Of a DNA stretch of 64,000 nucleotides, positions 1 to 11,930 are shown one piece after another (within the stretch, counting starts at the first letter, position 1; every line of letters starts with the position of its first letter). This stretch comes from Aptenodytes patagonicus. Taxonomy: Eukaryota > Chordata > Aves > Sphenisciformes > Spheniscidae. The notes below the pieces were generated by a model. The model was given only the letters and a program-made list of their open reading frames with translations, did no database searches and was not told where the DNA came from. The stretch lies in assembly GCF_965638725.1 (NCBI RefSeq), contig NC_134953.1, forward strand, positions 38,244,854 through 38,308,853, read 5' to 3'. The translations under genes and the position numbers were made by a program.

Positions 1-43
1 GGGCAAAGGTCCAGCTTGTTTTTCCCAGAGCATGATTCTGTCG

Positions 44-57
44 CCACACACACACAC
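44..57. repeat. short (CA)n microsatellite
   Basis: Seven uninterrupted CA units in what should be the third AIFM2 intron region or beyond. It is short and ordinary. Confidence 0.7.
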
Positions 58-409
58 CCTCCTCTGGCAGATGAGAGTTACACTCCTCTTCCTGCTCAGA
101 CGGCACATTTTCTGTAGGTGCCCTGTGGTCCTGCTCATCTCACTCTTCCCCCCCCCAGAGGACTCCAAGCACGGACAGCAGTCTGAAACCTAAATTCCAA
201 GTCACTTCTCCAACCAGACATCACCAGTCAAAGCCAACATAGCCTAGATTTGGAGTACTGCGTTCTCTCAGCCATGACATAGCTGAAGAAAAACCCTAAG
301 GAGGAGAGATTCACAACACACCCTGCTGAAGGCTGACCCTCCGCATTAGCAGGTGATCCCCTAAGGCAGCCAAGTTACTCATTGCAAGTTCTTGCATCAC
401 CCACCTCAC

Positions 410-520
410 CATCACTGAGCAAGACTTGTTGCCTCCCAGGGTCTATGCCAACAACCTTGCCTTGTCGGAAGCTGTCCCCAAAGGTGACAGAGTAGGAGAT
501 GAAAGTCTTCTTGGCAAATC
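410..520 (-). CDS. AIFM2: AIFM2 second coding exon
   Basis: This 111-bp exon has acceptor CCACAG at 521-526 and donor GTGAGG at 404-409 (minus strand). In phase with the preceding exon it reads [20 protein letters not shown], then [17 protein letters not shown]. Human AIFM2 has [20 protein letters not shown] followed by GLVVGIDLKNQMVLL at the same place. Open frames in the other phases over this interval are shadows. The exon has no start codon of its own, so it can only be read as a splice product. Confidence 0.92.
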
Positions 521-1606
521 CTGTGGTAAGAGAAGACAACAGGGAACGAATCTCCCTCTGTGGAGGCTAACAAACCCCTCTTCCCTTGTCCCCTCATGCC
601 ATCCTTGCTCAGACAAAAGCATTTCATGCAGCTGGGACCACAGGCTGGGCCTCTGCTGTGCGTTATCTCTGCCCAGCAACGGGCTTCAGGACATTTGCCT
701 CAGATTTGGTGACAAGATCAGCTCCTCAGAGGCCAGGTGACACGCTTGGCTAGATTGCTTTGTCTCTGCTCCCCATACAGAATCTCACGTACTGGTTTGC
801 CAGTAAGTGCTCCACTGCAGTCCAGGGCATTTCAGGCAGGATGTCAGAGGCTTTTTGTCATGTTATCTGCTTCTCAAACCAAGTTTTTGATATCCTTTTG
901 ATGCGTGTTCCCAGTGTTGAACATGAGATTTTCCCCCTAAATCCCCAGTGACTGGAGTAATGGGGTTAGCCCAGTCTCCCAAGTGAGATCCCAGACAAGC
1001 CTGAGCCGCTCACCAACAGAATTTTATCATCCAGGGCCCCACTGCTGAGCAGCTCAACATTTCAAGTGCCAGATACAGAAAGACATTCAATCACCCCTTC
1101 CAGCTCCTGCTGGTTTTAGCTTAGTCACCTTCTAAATTCTTGAAATAAAAAAAAAGGACCATCCGAGTAGTTTTTGCTCAGTTTTCCCAGCGGACATGCA
1201 ATTAGCCTAACACAGATGGTCTGTGAGTTCTCCCAGAGCCAAGTATTTGTTTTCCAGACAGAAAACATCAAGTGTTTCACCATCACTGGGGCAGAGGAGG
1301 CACTTTCAGTACCCTGTTCCTTGTTACTCCCCGAGTACCTCCGAGCTGCTGCGGTCACTGGTGGGGGTAAGAGAGCTGACGCGCCGAGACCCACGCAGGG
1401 GGAAGGCCGTGGAAATCAGTTGAGCTCTTACCGCTTTCCACGGCGGCGCGGAGGGCAGCGACGTTGTGATGGAAAGCGTCTCTCGCCTCCACCAGCACGA
1501 AGGGGATGGCCCGGGACTTCAGCAGGCTGGCGGCCGCCGTACCTCCAAAGCCGCCCCCGACCACCACCACCCGCACGGAGTCGTCCACGGACACGCGGGA
1601 TCCCAT
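410..1606 (-). CDS. AIFM2: AIFM2 / FSP1 (ferroptosis suppressor protein 1), 5' coding part, partial
   Basis: AIFM2 is an FAD-dependent NAD(P)H:ubiquinone oxidoreductase. It is anchored to membranes and lipid droplets by N-myristoylation, where it regenerates ubiquinol and blocks lipid peroxidation. Two coding exons are visible on the minus strand, joined across a 911-bp intron with a GT donor and AG acceptor. They encode residues 1-95 plus the first base of codon 96. The start MGSRVSVDD keeps the Gly-2 myristoylation context of the human protein (MGSQVSVE). A Rossmann dinucleotide-binding motif, [15 protein letters not shown], spans about residues 13-27. [10 protein letters not shown] (residues 45-54) and [14 protein letters not shown] (59-72) closely match the human sequence. 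The downstream exons, starting in phase 1, would lie left of position 1. I looked for the next exon in 1-400 and did not see it. Identification is secure; the gene is truncated only by the window edge. Confidence 0.93.
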
Positions 1607-1850
1607 CGTGCGGCGCTACCCCGCCCGCCCCCTGACTCAGCGCTGCGCCCGGGAGGGCGGGCCGAGCCGGGTCCAGCCCAGGCGGGGAGCCGAGAGCAGG
1701 GGGCTGGCCCGATGCAGGGGCGCGGCCTCCCCACTACGGCAGCGGTTGCGTTACTGTCTGCGCACCCGCCTTCTGCTCGCTCTCCGCCTCTCCCCGCGGC
1801 GGGTGGAGTCGCTTTTGCCGGCTGGTAAGCTGTTGCAGCCGTAAAGCTCC
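1360..1850 (-). promoter_or_regulatory. CpG-rich 5' end / probable AIFM2 promoter
   Basis: GC content and CpG density rise sharply over the AIFM2 start exon and about 250 bp upstream of it. GC-box-like CCGCCC clusters lie near 1620-1635. I see no TATA box. The position just upstream of the AIFM2 start codon fits a CpG-island promoter; the exact transcription start cannot be placed from sequence alone. Confidence 0.6.
1432..1606 (-). CDS. AIFM2: AIFM2 first coding exon
   Basis: This 175-bp exon holds the ATG (complement of 1604-1606) and 58 codons plus one base (phase 1). The donor on the minus strand reads GCG|GTAAGAGC just below 1432. The encoded segment carries the myristoylation glycine and the glycine-rich FAD-binding loop. 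The open frame continues past the donor to 1355, but the similarity to human AIFM2 stops at the splice site, so that extension is intronic. Confidence 0.93.
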
Positions 1851-4368
1851 AGGGAGGAGCTGGATTTCTCAAGGTCTGAGCCCAGCCTGCAGACCTTGGC
1901 CCTCCCAGGCCCGGAGGGCAGCAGGGCAGTGCTTCCTAGCAGGGTGCCGTGTCTGCCCAGGTGAGCACCAGAGTCCCAAGTACAGAATATTTCCCCTTTC
2001 AGCTTCCTTACGTCCCCCCACATACATCGTCCACATGAGAAGGGATCTTAAGGATCTTACAAACCAAGGTTTGTGTGTCAAGGTTGATGGGCAAACACCC
2101 AGAGACCCGGCTGAGCCTGCAGGCTAGGGTTTGGCAGCTGCGGCCTGGCAGCGGGTAAGGATGCTGTGCGAGACAAGAGGCTCTGCTAATGCTGAGGGTG
2201 TGCGGTTAGCCCTGCCAAACCCCAACATCAAAAATTCATGAGCTCATCTTTAAAAAAAACAAAAAAGGAGACCGTTTCATTTTGTTTTGTTTTGGAAAGT
2301 TCACGAACATCGGGCTTTGTCTGTCCACCTTGGCTTGTCCTTTGTCAGCTACGAATGTTGGTTAAATGCATGTTGGTTCAATGCCCCCTTTTGGGGGGCA
2401 GCTGGGGGCTGGCAGCAGAGGGGTGCCCTGCTGCTGCCCTTGCTGGGGGAGTTCATGTTTTGCAGCCCTCAGCGGCTGTAGCTTGGAGGGGCTCGTTGGG
2501 AAACCCACAAACTGGCCGAGACTGCAGGCTGGGTGAATAACGCAGCCAGAGGATGGCCCACTCCCTTCACCAAGAAAAACAGCTCCCTTGGAGAGAGAAA
2601 TGAAGACATAACCTGCTCTGAGTGGCAGCGGGAAAAGGAGCCCAGAGAGGGCTGTACGAGAGGGACAGAGGGAAGATGAGCCCAGCATCACCATGGTGGA
2701 GATAGTGGAGTGTACAAGGAGCAGGGAAGGGCTGAGAAGGTGGCGAAGGCCCCTGGAGAAGGGGAGCAGAGAGCAGAGAAGAAGGTTTACAGTAAAAAGG
2801 ACATCCAGATTGTGTTCTTCCGCAGCACGGAAATTACCCCGAAGACTTTAGACTCCTGTGGCATTCCAGATAAATATAGCTGCCGGCCATGTGGATAAAT
2901 ATAGCTGCTGTTCACACTGTGGTGTTGTGAGCTGGCAGAGCTGCCCCGCGCTCCCCTTCCCATGCTGGTTTGAACGCTACCTCTGCTCCTCATTCCTCCT
3001 TTGGTGAACGCTGGCTGGTGCTGAAGCCCCTTCCCAGCAGGGTCCCTAGCAAAACTCCCCCCAACCTTGTGGGTGGGAGACAGATGAAGGAATTAACGTA
3101 TTTTTTCCAGGAAAAGCAGGGCCTGGACTCAGGGTTGCCACCAGAGGGTGCAGCCAGCTCAGCCGTGGGGACATGGGACGCGGGTGTCCAAGTCCAGCAT
3201 GCGATGCCGGACACCCTCCCCTCTGTCGCAGGAAGGGCACGGGGAGTGGGGAAGAAGGGTGACAGAGGGGTCGAAAGCATTGGGGGTGTTTCTGCTCTAC
3301 ACAAGGAGACTCTTCAGCCTGGAAGAGAGCTGAGAGAGGAGGGATGGAACGGCCAACAATAAAGCTGGCAGCAGAGGAAGGTCCTTGGTAGAAAAGCCCA
3401 TGGCCTCAGCTGAAATAAGCCAGGGGCAGGTTTGTGCTTTTTGCTAAGCAGGACTCGGCTGGAGGATGCTAAAACCTTCAATGGGGGAAAAATAATTTTG
3501 ATTAATCTGGGGAAGACAAATCCTTCAGAGCTGCTAAACACAGAGGCACCCGTTCTGGCCAGAAAATACGGGAGCTACGAATGTCCAGAGGCTGGGAAGT
3601 ATCCCCAGAGTAGTAGCACTCCAGGTCTGCTCCCTGTCCTCTCTCTTGGTATCTACATGGGCACTGATCTGTGAGGAGGCTGCTGGAATAGCCCGGCGAT
3701 GGCTGGCTTTGGGAAAGGATAATTCAATGCAAAAATTGGAAAAAAACAAACCTGTCTCCCATTCCTAAAAGGATGAACTCAGCAATCAAATCCTGATTTA
3801 AGCTCTTCCCTCAAATTACATGGACAGGCTTGCTTTGCACCCGGTATGTGTGATCCCATCCCCTTCCTGGCAGGGTTGGCCTTACCTGCATAACTCCCCT
3901 GGCGTTTCATGCTGCTGGAGCAAAGCTGGATCAAAGGCCCAGTCCTAGAAGATGGGGAAGCCACTTCCCATGTGCTACTGCCCTCTCCCCCTTCCTCTGC
4001 ACCTTTGTGCCCAGCTCTAGCTTTTACAGAGGCAGTTTTCGGCTTTTCATGCCAGGCATTTGCATATATTTTACTGCACATACTCACTGCTGGAAAAAAT
4101 CAATTACTTCAAGAGTACTCTCCTATTTTCCCCTATCGCATGATGTTTTCCCCCTTCAGGTATATTTGCACCAGACCTGCCGCAAAGAAAAAGATCTTGT
4201 TCCTGCCCTAACTCTGCTGCTCACAAGGCAAATGCCTCCATCCTGCCTCCAAGACAAAGGCAAAGCCTTCCCAGGCATTGCCAGCGGTAGGTTTGGCTGT
4301 CCTCTACTTGCCTTCAAATCAAGACAAAGTCACTGGCAAGGACAGCCCTCCACAGCATTGTTCCCGGA

Positions 4369-4911
4369 TGTCCTGGTTTCGGCAGGGATAGAGTTAATTT
4401 CTTTTCTAGTAGCTGGTACAGTGTTTTGGATTTAGGATGAGAACAAAGTTGATAACGCACCGATGTTTTAGTTGTTGCTAGGTAATGCTTACACTAGCCA
4501 AGGACTTTTCAGCTTCCCATGTTCTACCGACTGAGAAGGCTGAAGGTGCACAAGAAGCTGGGAGGGGGCACAGCCAAACTGGCCAAAGGGACATTCCATA
4601 CCATGTGACGTCATGCTCAGTACATAAACTGGGGAAAGCTGGCCGGGGGGGCCGCTGCTCGGGGACTGGCTGGGCATCGGTCGGCGGGTGGTGAGCAATT
4701 GTACTGTGCATCACTTGCTTTGTGTATTATTATTATTATTATCATATTATTATTATTATCATTTTATTTCAATTATTAAACTGTTTTTATCTCAACCCAC
4801 GAGTTTTTCTAACTTGTGCTCTTCCAATTCTCTCCCCCATCCCACCAGGTGGGGGGGAGTGAGCGAGCGGCTGCGTGGTGCTTAGTTGCCGACTGAAGTT
4901 AAACCACGACA
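4369..4911 (+). mobile_element. Solo LTR of an avian endogenous retrovirus, probably ERVL-like (copy 1)
   Basis: The 543-bp element begins TGTCCTGGTTTCGGC and ends AACCACGACA, with the 5'-TG...CA-3' ends expected of an LTR. It is flanked by a perfect 5-bp target duplication CCGGA (4364-4368 and 4912-4916), which favours class III/ERVL. It matches the second copy at 28358-28957. It carries a full CRE octamer TGACGTCA (4606-4613), a TATA-like TACATAAA just downstream, an (ATT)n tract at about 4726-4770 and an ATTAAA signal near 4776. No internal retroviral genes are present, so recombination between two LTRs left a solo LTR. The family name is from memory and not verified. Confidence 0.85.
4726..4770. 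repeat. (ATT)n microsatellite inside LTR copy 1
   Basis: ATT triplets interrupted by a few ATC units. The tract is absent at the equivalent place in LTR copy 2, so it has expanded in, or been lost from, one copy. Confidence 0.8.
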
Positions 4912-6543
4912 CCGGACAATGAGGGCTATCATCAGGTGAAATCCAGTTATACACTAGAAGATCAGGGCCACCTTTCAAAAAAGGGATAAAAAGCTTCTGG
5001 GCCAGTGAGTTGGAGATGCACCAACAAGTAAGATAAGGTCAGTGGCAAAAACAGTGCCCAAAGCAAACAGGGGAGGTAGAAAAAGCCTTTGTGAAAACCT
5101 CACATCCAACTCCAGGCAAACAGGAAGAAACTCCGAATGCTCAAAACTGTGGTCAGAGGGAGCCTTCTGCGTGCAGGTGCGCACTCAGCACTGGCAAATA
5201 TGTTGTTTAGATTATATTTCTCTGGCTGGCTGCAAACAGACGGCTGCAGTAAGAGCTGGTCAGCTTCAGAGAGGGTTTTGTCTTCTGCTGGTGATCTGTG
5301 CAACAGAGGCATGTGGGGAGGCTGGGGGCAGCGATCGGCCTGTCCTGGCTTCCTCCAGGCCCCCTGGCCTTTTCATCACACCTGTCCTGCGGACCGTATG
5401 CTCCCTGCGGGATGCCAGAGGGCTAGTGGGAAGGAAAAGGCATAGGGAAGGGGCTCTGTCCCACCTCTGCAGCTCTGAGACGCCACGCAGGCAACGTGGG
5501 TATATACCTGTCTCTGCATCCTCCCCTCATCAGGTTTAATGCAACATCAGCCAGAGCTAATAGACATGCCTCTCAGTATGATAAATCAAAGGATGGGTAC
5601 GGCAGTGCTGCGTGGGAAGACCTTAGGATGCCACAAGTGACCCTGCTCTGCGCTTGCCTGAACCCCGCGTAAGCCTGTGCCTCCTTGTCCTGCCCACCGT
5701 GAGCGTCAGGGCAGGTTATCCTCTTTAACTTTGCAGTAGCCCTCGACAGGCTGGAAGAGCGTTAACATCCCTCCCTTCGGCCTCCTCCAGAGTGTTGCTT
5801 TCCCTCTCGGGACAGCCTGAAGGCCCCCATCCCTCACGGCCAAGTCTGGGCAGCTGGAAGGGTCCTGTTCGTCCCCCTGCTGACAATGTCTGTGCCGTAA
5901 AGCTAAAGGAGACCTCTCCCAGCTGCAGCTCTTCCTGGCCTCAGTGCAGGAGGGAAAAACGTCCCTCTCAAACACCGAAAATAAACAGATGATTCAGGAC
6001 TTAACAATAAATGTCACCAAACCCACTGTGGAGTAATCGCTCCCAAGGAGACTGTGACTGTGCGTCTGCTAGCAGCTATCTCTGCAAAACCCGAGGACAA
6101 GCATGCTCATCCTCTTCTGTATCAGCAGCCTCATGCACCACATTCCCTCTGCCCGCAGACTGCCTGCACATTGTCCTGTGACGGCCCCAGTGGCAGCAGC
6201 ATCGCTGCAGCCCTCCAGCTGTGTGGCTCGAGGCTGTGCTTCAGGGAAAGGGTATTTATTTTTGTGTCTTCTGGAGGTGAGGGATTGCTCTCTGCTAGAC
6301 AAACCATGTCACCCATCCTTGGCACCTGCCCTGGGGCTCCCCGTTTTGCCCAGGTGATCTGGTCACCCCCGTGCGCCTCGGGAATCTCTGCCGCAGCCGA
6401 GGTGGAATCGGGTCAGTCCAGGGCAAAGAATTGCCTGGAAAAAAGAATTCAGACCAGTTCTTGGCAGCTTTTAAACATCAACAGTAGGTATTTTATACCT
6501 TCTAAATAAAAGTTACTTTTAGCAAAAATCAACAAGGACCTGT

Positions 6544-6553
6544 TTTATTTATT
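6544..6553 (-). terminator. Candidate CHST3 polyadenylation signal (overlapping AATAAA hexamers)
   Basis: The plus strand reads TTTATTTATT, which gives two overlapping AATAAA hexamers on the minus strand. They lie about 5.4 kb beyond the CHST3 stop codon, similar to the long human CHST3 3' UTR. Other minus-strand AATAAA hexamers occur nearer the stop, for example near 9862, so this choice is only a guess based on distance. Confidence 0.25.
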
Positions 6554-9500
6554 CTCTCCCCAACAAACCTCATTTTTCATTTCCAGTTTTTCAGTGACAT
6601 CAGCTTGAGAAGACCAGCTTCTGGCCACTTCCCATAAACCACAGCACCAAAGTCACCTTATTTTTGTCAGGCTGGACCAGCCAGTCACGTGTATTTATAG
6701 GCAGTGCCTGTGTACATGCCAGCCCATAAACTGGTCACAGATCCCACCCGAAAAAGGGGTTCAGGAAAACCCCCAAGATGAAACGCAATGGTCTCTGTGA
6801 TTCAGCTGATCTTTGTATCCGAAAGAAGAGCCACGGGGAGCTGGTAGCGCGGGTCCGCTCTGTCTTGGGGCCCTGCCACAAGACTATTCTCCTTGTTCCT
6901 GGGTTTGAAGCGCCCCACCTCCTCTTCCCCTGCACAACGCAGCAGGGCATGGTGAAAATCTCGCTTCCTACTTAACCTGCTGCCACATGCAGGATGAGTT
7001 TGCCAGGCTCAGCATGCTCCGGCGGCGGCGTTCATCTCGCCTATCGTCAGGCACCTACAAGTTAGGGCTCTCGAGCTCCAGGCTCACCCCAGTGCAGGCG
7101 TTTCAGGGAACTGAAGCACAGCCAGGCTCGTGGCAGCCCCCAGCATGGGGTGAGCGTGGGCAAAGCCAGGGCTCTCCTTCCCCTTGGAGGAAACCCCTGC
7201 TCAGACACCTCCAGCAACTGCCTTTGGTTTTCACGTGCTGCAAATCCCTACCCCTCCAGAACCAAGCGCATGGCGGCCATTAGGAATTTTATGGAAATGC
7301 CATTTTGCGGGAATTCATCCCTTCTTGTGCTGTGATCCAGGCAGGGGCAACAAGGAGCTTAATCAGCTTTATCCAGCTTAGCCAGCTGGTTATAAGGATT
7401 GCAAAGACCTCTTTGGCAAGGCTCTGCTCCTGTGGCAGAGGAGCCTGGGGCTCGGTGGTGAGGTGGCACCTTTCTCTTACAGGACAACACGGAGAAGGGT
7501 TCTGTGGCATTAATCCTCCTGGGGTGGTAGAGAAGCAGAAAGGATGTCAGCGGTTGGGTTTTCCTCAAGAAAAGGAAGGGAGAGGGCTTGGGCAAGCTCC
7601 TTTGCTCTTGGGGCAGGTTTCGAGAAAGAACGGCTTTCACCCCCAAATTGTGGGGAGTTTTGTGTGTCCCCCCCAAGATTTCATTACAGTGAAAGCATAG
7701 CGTATAATAAAACTGTGTCCTTAAAAAAATCAGTCTCACAGACAGGCAGCCTTTGTCCGAAGGTGTAATTACAGGATAAATATGGGATGCAGACCAAGAA
7801 ATGCGGTCTGGTCAGGCATGCAATCTCTTAAAAAAACACAACAGAAAACAAGGCTGTCATTTAATGCTGAAATGTCCATGTGTGCTGCAGCCCCCGGTCC
7901 CTCGCTGGCCCGTGGGTCCCCCTGCTGACCTGGGGTTCGAGTGATGGAGCTGTAGCCATGCACTAGCTCCCTGCGGGAACCGCACCGAGCCCCGCAATGG
8001 AGCGAAGGGCAAGAGCGAATCCAGCCTCCAGCAGAAGCCAGCAGGGCTGGGTAAGGGCACGCGATTGCTTGGGCGATGGGTTTCCCTCCAGCCCCGGTGC
8101 AGAAATCCCATCTGATAGCGCTGCGAGGGGACACGGGGGATTAGCTCGTCCGATCCCATTAAATGGAGCTAGAGCAAGCGAGGAGAAGGGGATGGGGGGT
8201 CAGGGCAGCTGGCGGAGCAGCCACGACTTCTGAGGTTTGGGACAAACCTCATGCCAAGCTGGAAAAAGGCCTTTTTATGCATTTCTGTGGGCCAGCCTGG
8301 CGGCTTGGCTTCATGGGCTGGCAGACATCCTCTGTGCCAGCTGCTGGTAGCAGTTCGCCACCTCGGCCATGCATTAAACAGCACAGTGTCTAAGGTGGCA
8401 GCTCAGAGACCTGCCTGCCTCGACCGTTCGCTTACTTGGTGGGCACCGGCATCTTCTGACTCAAGCAAGAATTGCCCCTCCATGGCAAGCCCAGCCACGC
8501 CAGCATGGCCCCAGCAAGCCTCGAGTGTCTCCGAGAGGGAGGCAGAGAAACAGCAGGGTGTACCTGCCGTCCAAAGTCAAGTTTGGATTAGACCAGTGGA
8601 GGAAAGTATTAATCTGAGAGATCCCATTTAGAGGGGAACAGTGCATACATAATTTATTAAAGCTCTCAGTGGTGTTACATCATCTCATGTCACCTGCAAT
8701 AAACCCAAGGAGAAGCAGGCTTCGGCTGGTGGCCCTGTCCCACGGGACACGTGTCCCCTCATTGCTCTGGGTTACTTACAGAAAATGTCTCTCTGGTGAC
8801 AATAAGCATCTCCACAATGCGCCTGAATTTCCCCCAAATTACAGCTGCGGCAGGCTGAGCGAGTGATCCTGGAGGCAGCACAGCTGCAGGCACTGACCTG
8901 CACAGGGCAGGTTATAGAAGGGATGGGAGCAGCTTTGGGTTGGGGAAACAAGGGGTGGGAGTTGTGGGGGGGGGAGGGATGTTCTTTTATTTGTTTGCTT
9001 GTTTTAAGGCAAGCGTGATCCTTTCAGGAGCTGTTTTATTTCTGAAAGCCTGAATCCCTTGAAAAGAGGATGGTTTTTTTGGCATTGGTGTGGATGGAGG
9101 AAGGGTGAAGCTGCATCTGTTGTGGCCCCTGCCACGGGCTTCCTGCGTGGCCTGTCTGAACACAGGTACTTCCTTGCTCTAAGGCATTGCCTCATGCTGT
9201 GGCTTTCCTAATGCATCCTTTTTCTCCCAAATCCATGCCTTTCCTCCTATAAGGAAAGGACCGGAGCAAGGCCTGGCAGCAGCCAGGGCAGGGCGAGCAG
9301 GAGGTGCCTCTCCTGGGGGGGGACAAACCTCCCCCCAGTCGGCAGAGAGAGAATTCAGCTGCTTTGGTCTCGAAAGGAGCTGCATGTTCCTCGTGGCTTC
9401 CCAATGCATCTGGCACTGCGTGGGAGTCATGGCTATGCGAGTTTAATGGGAGCAATTAGCCCTTGCAGAAATCTGCATGGGTCGGGGGCACGTTTTCTTT

Positions 9501-9939
9501 CTGTCCTTTGACATTTTTGATGGGAAGCTGGAGGACGTCCAGGAAGAAATGCTCTTGCTTAGCTAGAAATGACAGGCTGGAGCCAGCCGGGGCTGAGGCC
9601 GTGCAGGCAGTGCAGGTGAGAATGGGCGGTTGTCACTGTCCCCTCTGGCCTCAGCTCAGCACAGTTCCCCCTTCCCTCGCCGCTTGCTTTGCATTTCCCT
9701 TTATTTGTCTGTCCTTCCCCCCTAGACCTTGCTTTGCCCAAGCTCCGAGGCTCCTCCGTGCACGGTGCTGGGCACCCCTCTGACGTCCCCTTCCCGGCTC
9801 TGGCAGCTGAGCAGCTATTTACCCCTCGTGCCGTTCTGCAAAGCAACAATTAATTTAAACTTTATTTGCTTTGCAAAAGCCAACCTAATGGGCGCTTCTG
9901 CAGAAGCACAGGAGAGGCGTTTGCCTGTAACCGTTGCCC

Positions 9940-10720
9940 TGGGACCAGCCGTGTTCCCCCTCCTGCTGGCCGAGCTCCGCGGGCTTTTCCCAGTGCGCAG
10001 CTGTGGGGTATCCAGCCGACCTCGGCGACCCCGCCGCTTTCCCGGCAGGAAGCCTCCAAACAAAACCTGATTCACTCGGCAAACCCCGGGCTGCTTGCGA
10101 TGCCGGGAGCTGCGTGCGAGACGAGGAGGGGGTTGACAGCTCTCCGTCGCCTGCATGCGATGAGGGTATCGCCCACGCCGCTCAATGCAAAGAAAAACCC
10201 ACTTTTGCACCCACTCCCCAGCCAGCCGGCGTCGAGCACCCTGGCTCCGCACCTCGAGGCCAGATGCTCCCCGGCAAGAGGCAGCCGCGCTCGGAAAACC
10301 TCCCCAGCCGGCACGGGCGGGCAGGCGGGCGCCCGGGGCTCCGGCGTGGCTGCTCCCCGCCAGCCGGCCCCGCGCTCCTCAATGCCGCCTCTGTTCTCCC
10401 TCTTGGGTCAAAAACGCGGCTTTTGTGAGCTCGCCCCAGCCGCGGCTCGTCACCGGAGCCCTGGTGCGTTCCTCCCGGCTGCCCTCCGCCGGCAGAAACG
10501 CAGCCCAGCTGCGGCCAGCCGCCGCCGCCGCCTGATTTTACTTATTTACTTTTGCTTTCAGCCAACAGCTCCGGCTGGGGAGAGGCGACGTGGGGCTGCT
10601 GGCCGCGCCTGGGGGGCAGCGGGGACCCCTTGCGGCTCCCCCAGCTCCCCAGCAAGTCTTCGGCGGAGACAACTGCTACCCTCCACCGAAATGCCTGGCT
10701 TCTCCCTCGGGTGGCCGCCA
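9940..10720. promoter_or_regulatory. Orphan CpG-rich patch downstream of CHST3
   Basis: The stretch is strongly GC-rich and CpG-dense compared with its flanks, with many GCCGG, CGGCG and CCGCCGCC strings, for example near 10010-10040 and 10360-10530. Long open frames here reflect low stop-codon frequency in GC-rich DNA and show no recognisable domain. It could be an unrecognised promoter, an enhancer island, or part of the CHST3 3' UTR. Confidence 0.4.
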
Positions 10721-11554
10721 TAACCCAAAATACATGGGGAGTGAAGGGATGTGCTGCAAAGCAGGCTAAAAATAGGCATTTTAATTCATTAAATGTGAAT
10801 TGGAGGGGACAGCTCAGCACATTGCTGGGTGAACATCTGCACGTGGCAAACACCCCAAAACTCCCCGTGCCTCTACCAAACCCCAGGTATCGGTCACCTG
10901 CCAGCAAATATTTCTGGGGCTCCCCCTGGCAGGACACACACACGAATACCAAGGAGACAGGAGATGCTTTGGACTCTGAGCCGTTGTATTTTTGTTTTTA
11001 ATTAAATAAGCCTGACCGTCTTGCAGCAGGCGCCGAGGTTTGCAGTCACACTCACGCGAGGCGAGTGCAGCCCCAGCACCGGCCGCGCTCCAATGGGGGT
11101 CAAGGGGGGTTGTAGCCCGTTGGTCCCCAGGGGCTCTCCAAGGGGCACGTGGCGGTCTCCAGCCGAAATCTGACCTCTGCTGCCTCAGCTCTGGCTGTCT
11201 CTCTGTTTCTTTGTGGTACATTGTGTTGCTCTGATTTTTGGGCTTAGCTCCTTAACTGCCTCCCCCTCTTTTCCACATAATAAATAAATAAATTCGCCTG
11301 GTGACCCTGGTATGTAAACACACAGAGAAAAAGAAAAAAAAGGGAAAAAACAAACCCCAAACCCCCCAAACCAACTTTGAAGAGCACCAAACCACAAAGA
11401 CACCTCATTTCATTGCAGCCTGAGTGCCCGGCCGGCGCTCCATGGGCAACTCCTGCCCCGGCATGCCTCTAGGGCAGTTCCCAGTCCATGCTGGTGTATG
11501 AAGGCACTAAACCAGTAAGGCCTCTGGGGTCCAGGTCCTTGCTGGCACTGCGGG

Positions 11555-11574
11555 GTGTGTGTGTGTGTGTGTGT
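11555..11574. repeat. (GT)10 microsatellite
   Basis: About ten uninterrupted GT units, 360 bp past the CHST3 stop codon and so probably in its 3' UTR (as CA repeats in the mRNA). Confidence 0.85.
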
Positions 11575-11930
11575 CTCGTCCTTGCCTTGTCCTAGCTGCA
11601 GGGACAATGCGGAGGTGCTTGGCCCCATCACCCTCCGCTCACCATCCTCTTCCTCAGTGCAGCCCCCGAGATGGGGAGGTGGCCCCAGCACCGAACTCCC
11701 CGCCACCCCTCACCCTTGCGATTTCCCCATTCCCGAAGAAATTGTGTAATTCAGGCTCTCCAGGACCCCGAGGTCGGCTCTGCTGGGATGCTCTGGTTCC
11801 CGGGGCTGCCGCTTTCCACCCGGCAGCAGCAAGGAGCATCTCCGGGAGCGGGGACCCCCAGGTCTCCTCCGGGCCGGCTGGGAGCGCGGCCGCAGCCCCT
11901 CGTTCACCCCCGCCGCCTTGCCTCCCGCCG

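Larger units (their letters stand above)
1851..11930. other. Interval between AIFM2 and the CHST3 stop codon (CHST3 3' UTR plus intergenic)
   Basis: No open frame here shows recognisable protein similarity or splice-bounded coding structure. Human CHST3 has a 3' UTR of several kilobases, so the right half of this interval is probably transcribed 3' UTR on the minus strand. Identifiable contents are one solo LTR (4369-4911), a CpG-rich patch (about 9940-10720), a GT microsatellite (11555-11574) and several minus-strand AATAAA hexamers. I see nothing else that I can name. Confidence 0.6.

Noticed and set aside
4369-4911. Possible protein-coding frame or retroviral gene within the LTR
   Set aside because: Only LTR sequence is present, with no gag, pol or env blocks. 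The short frames inside are incidental.
9866-10723. 285-codon plus-strand open frame
   Set aside because: It is in a GC-rich patch, with overlapping frames of similar length in other phases and no recognisable domain.
1851-11930. Remaining AIFM2 or SPOCK2 exons in the AIFM2-CHST3 interval
   Set aside because: AIFM2 continues to the left on the minus strand, not into this interval. I saw no SPOCK2-like cysteine-rich exon on either strand, though short exons could escape reading by eye.
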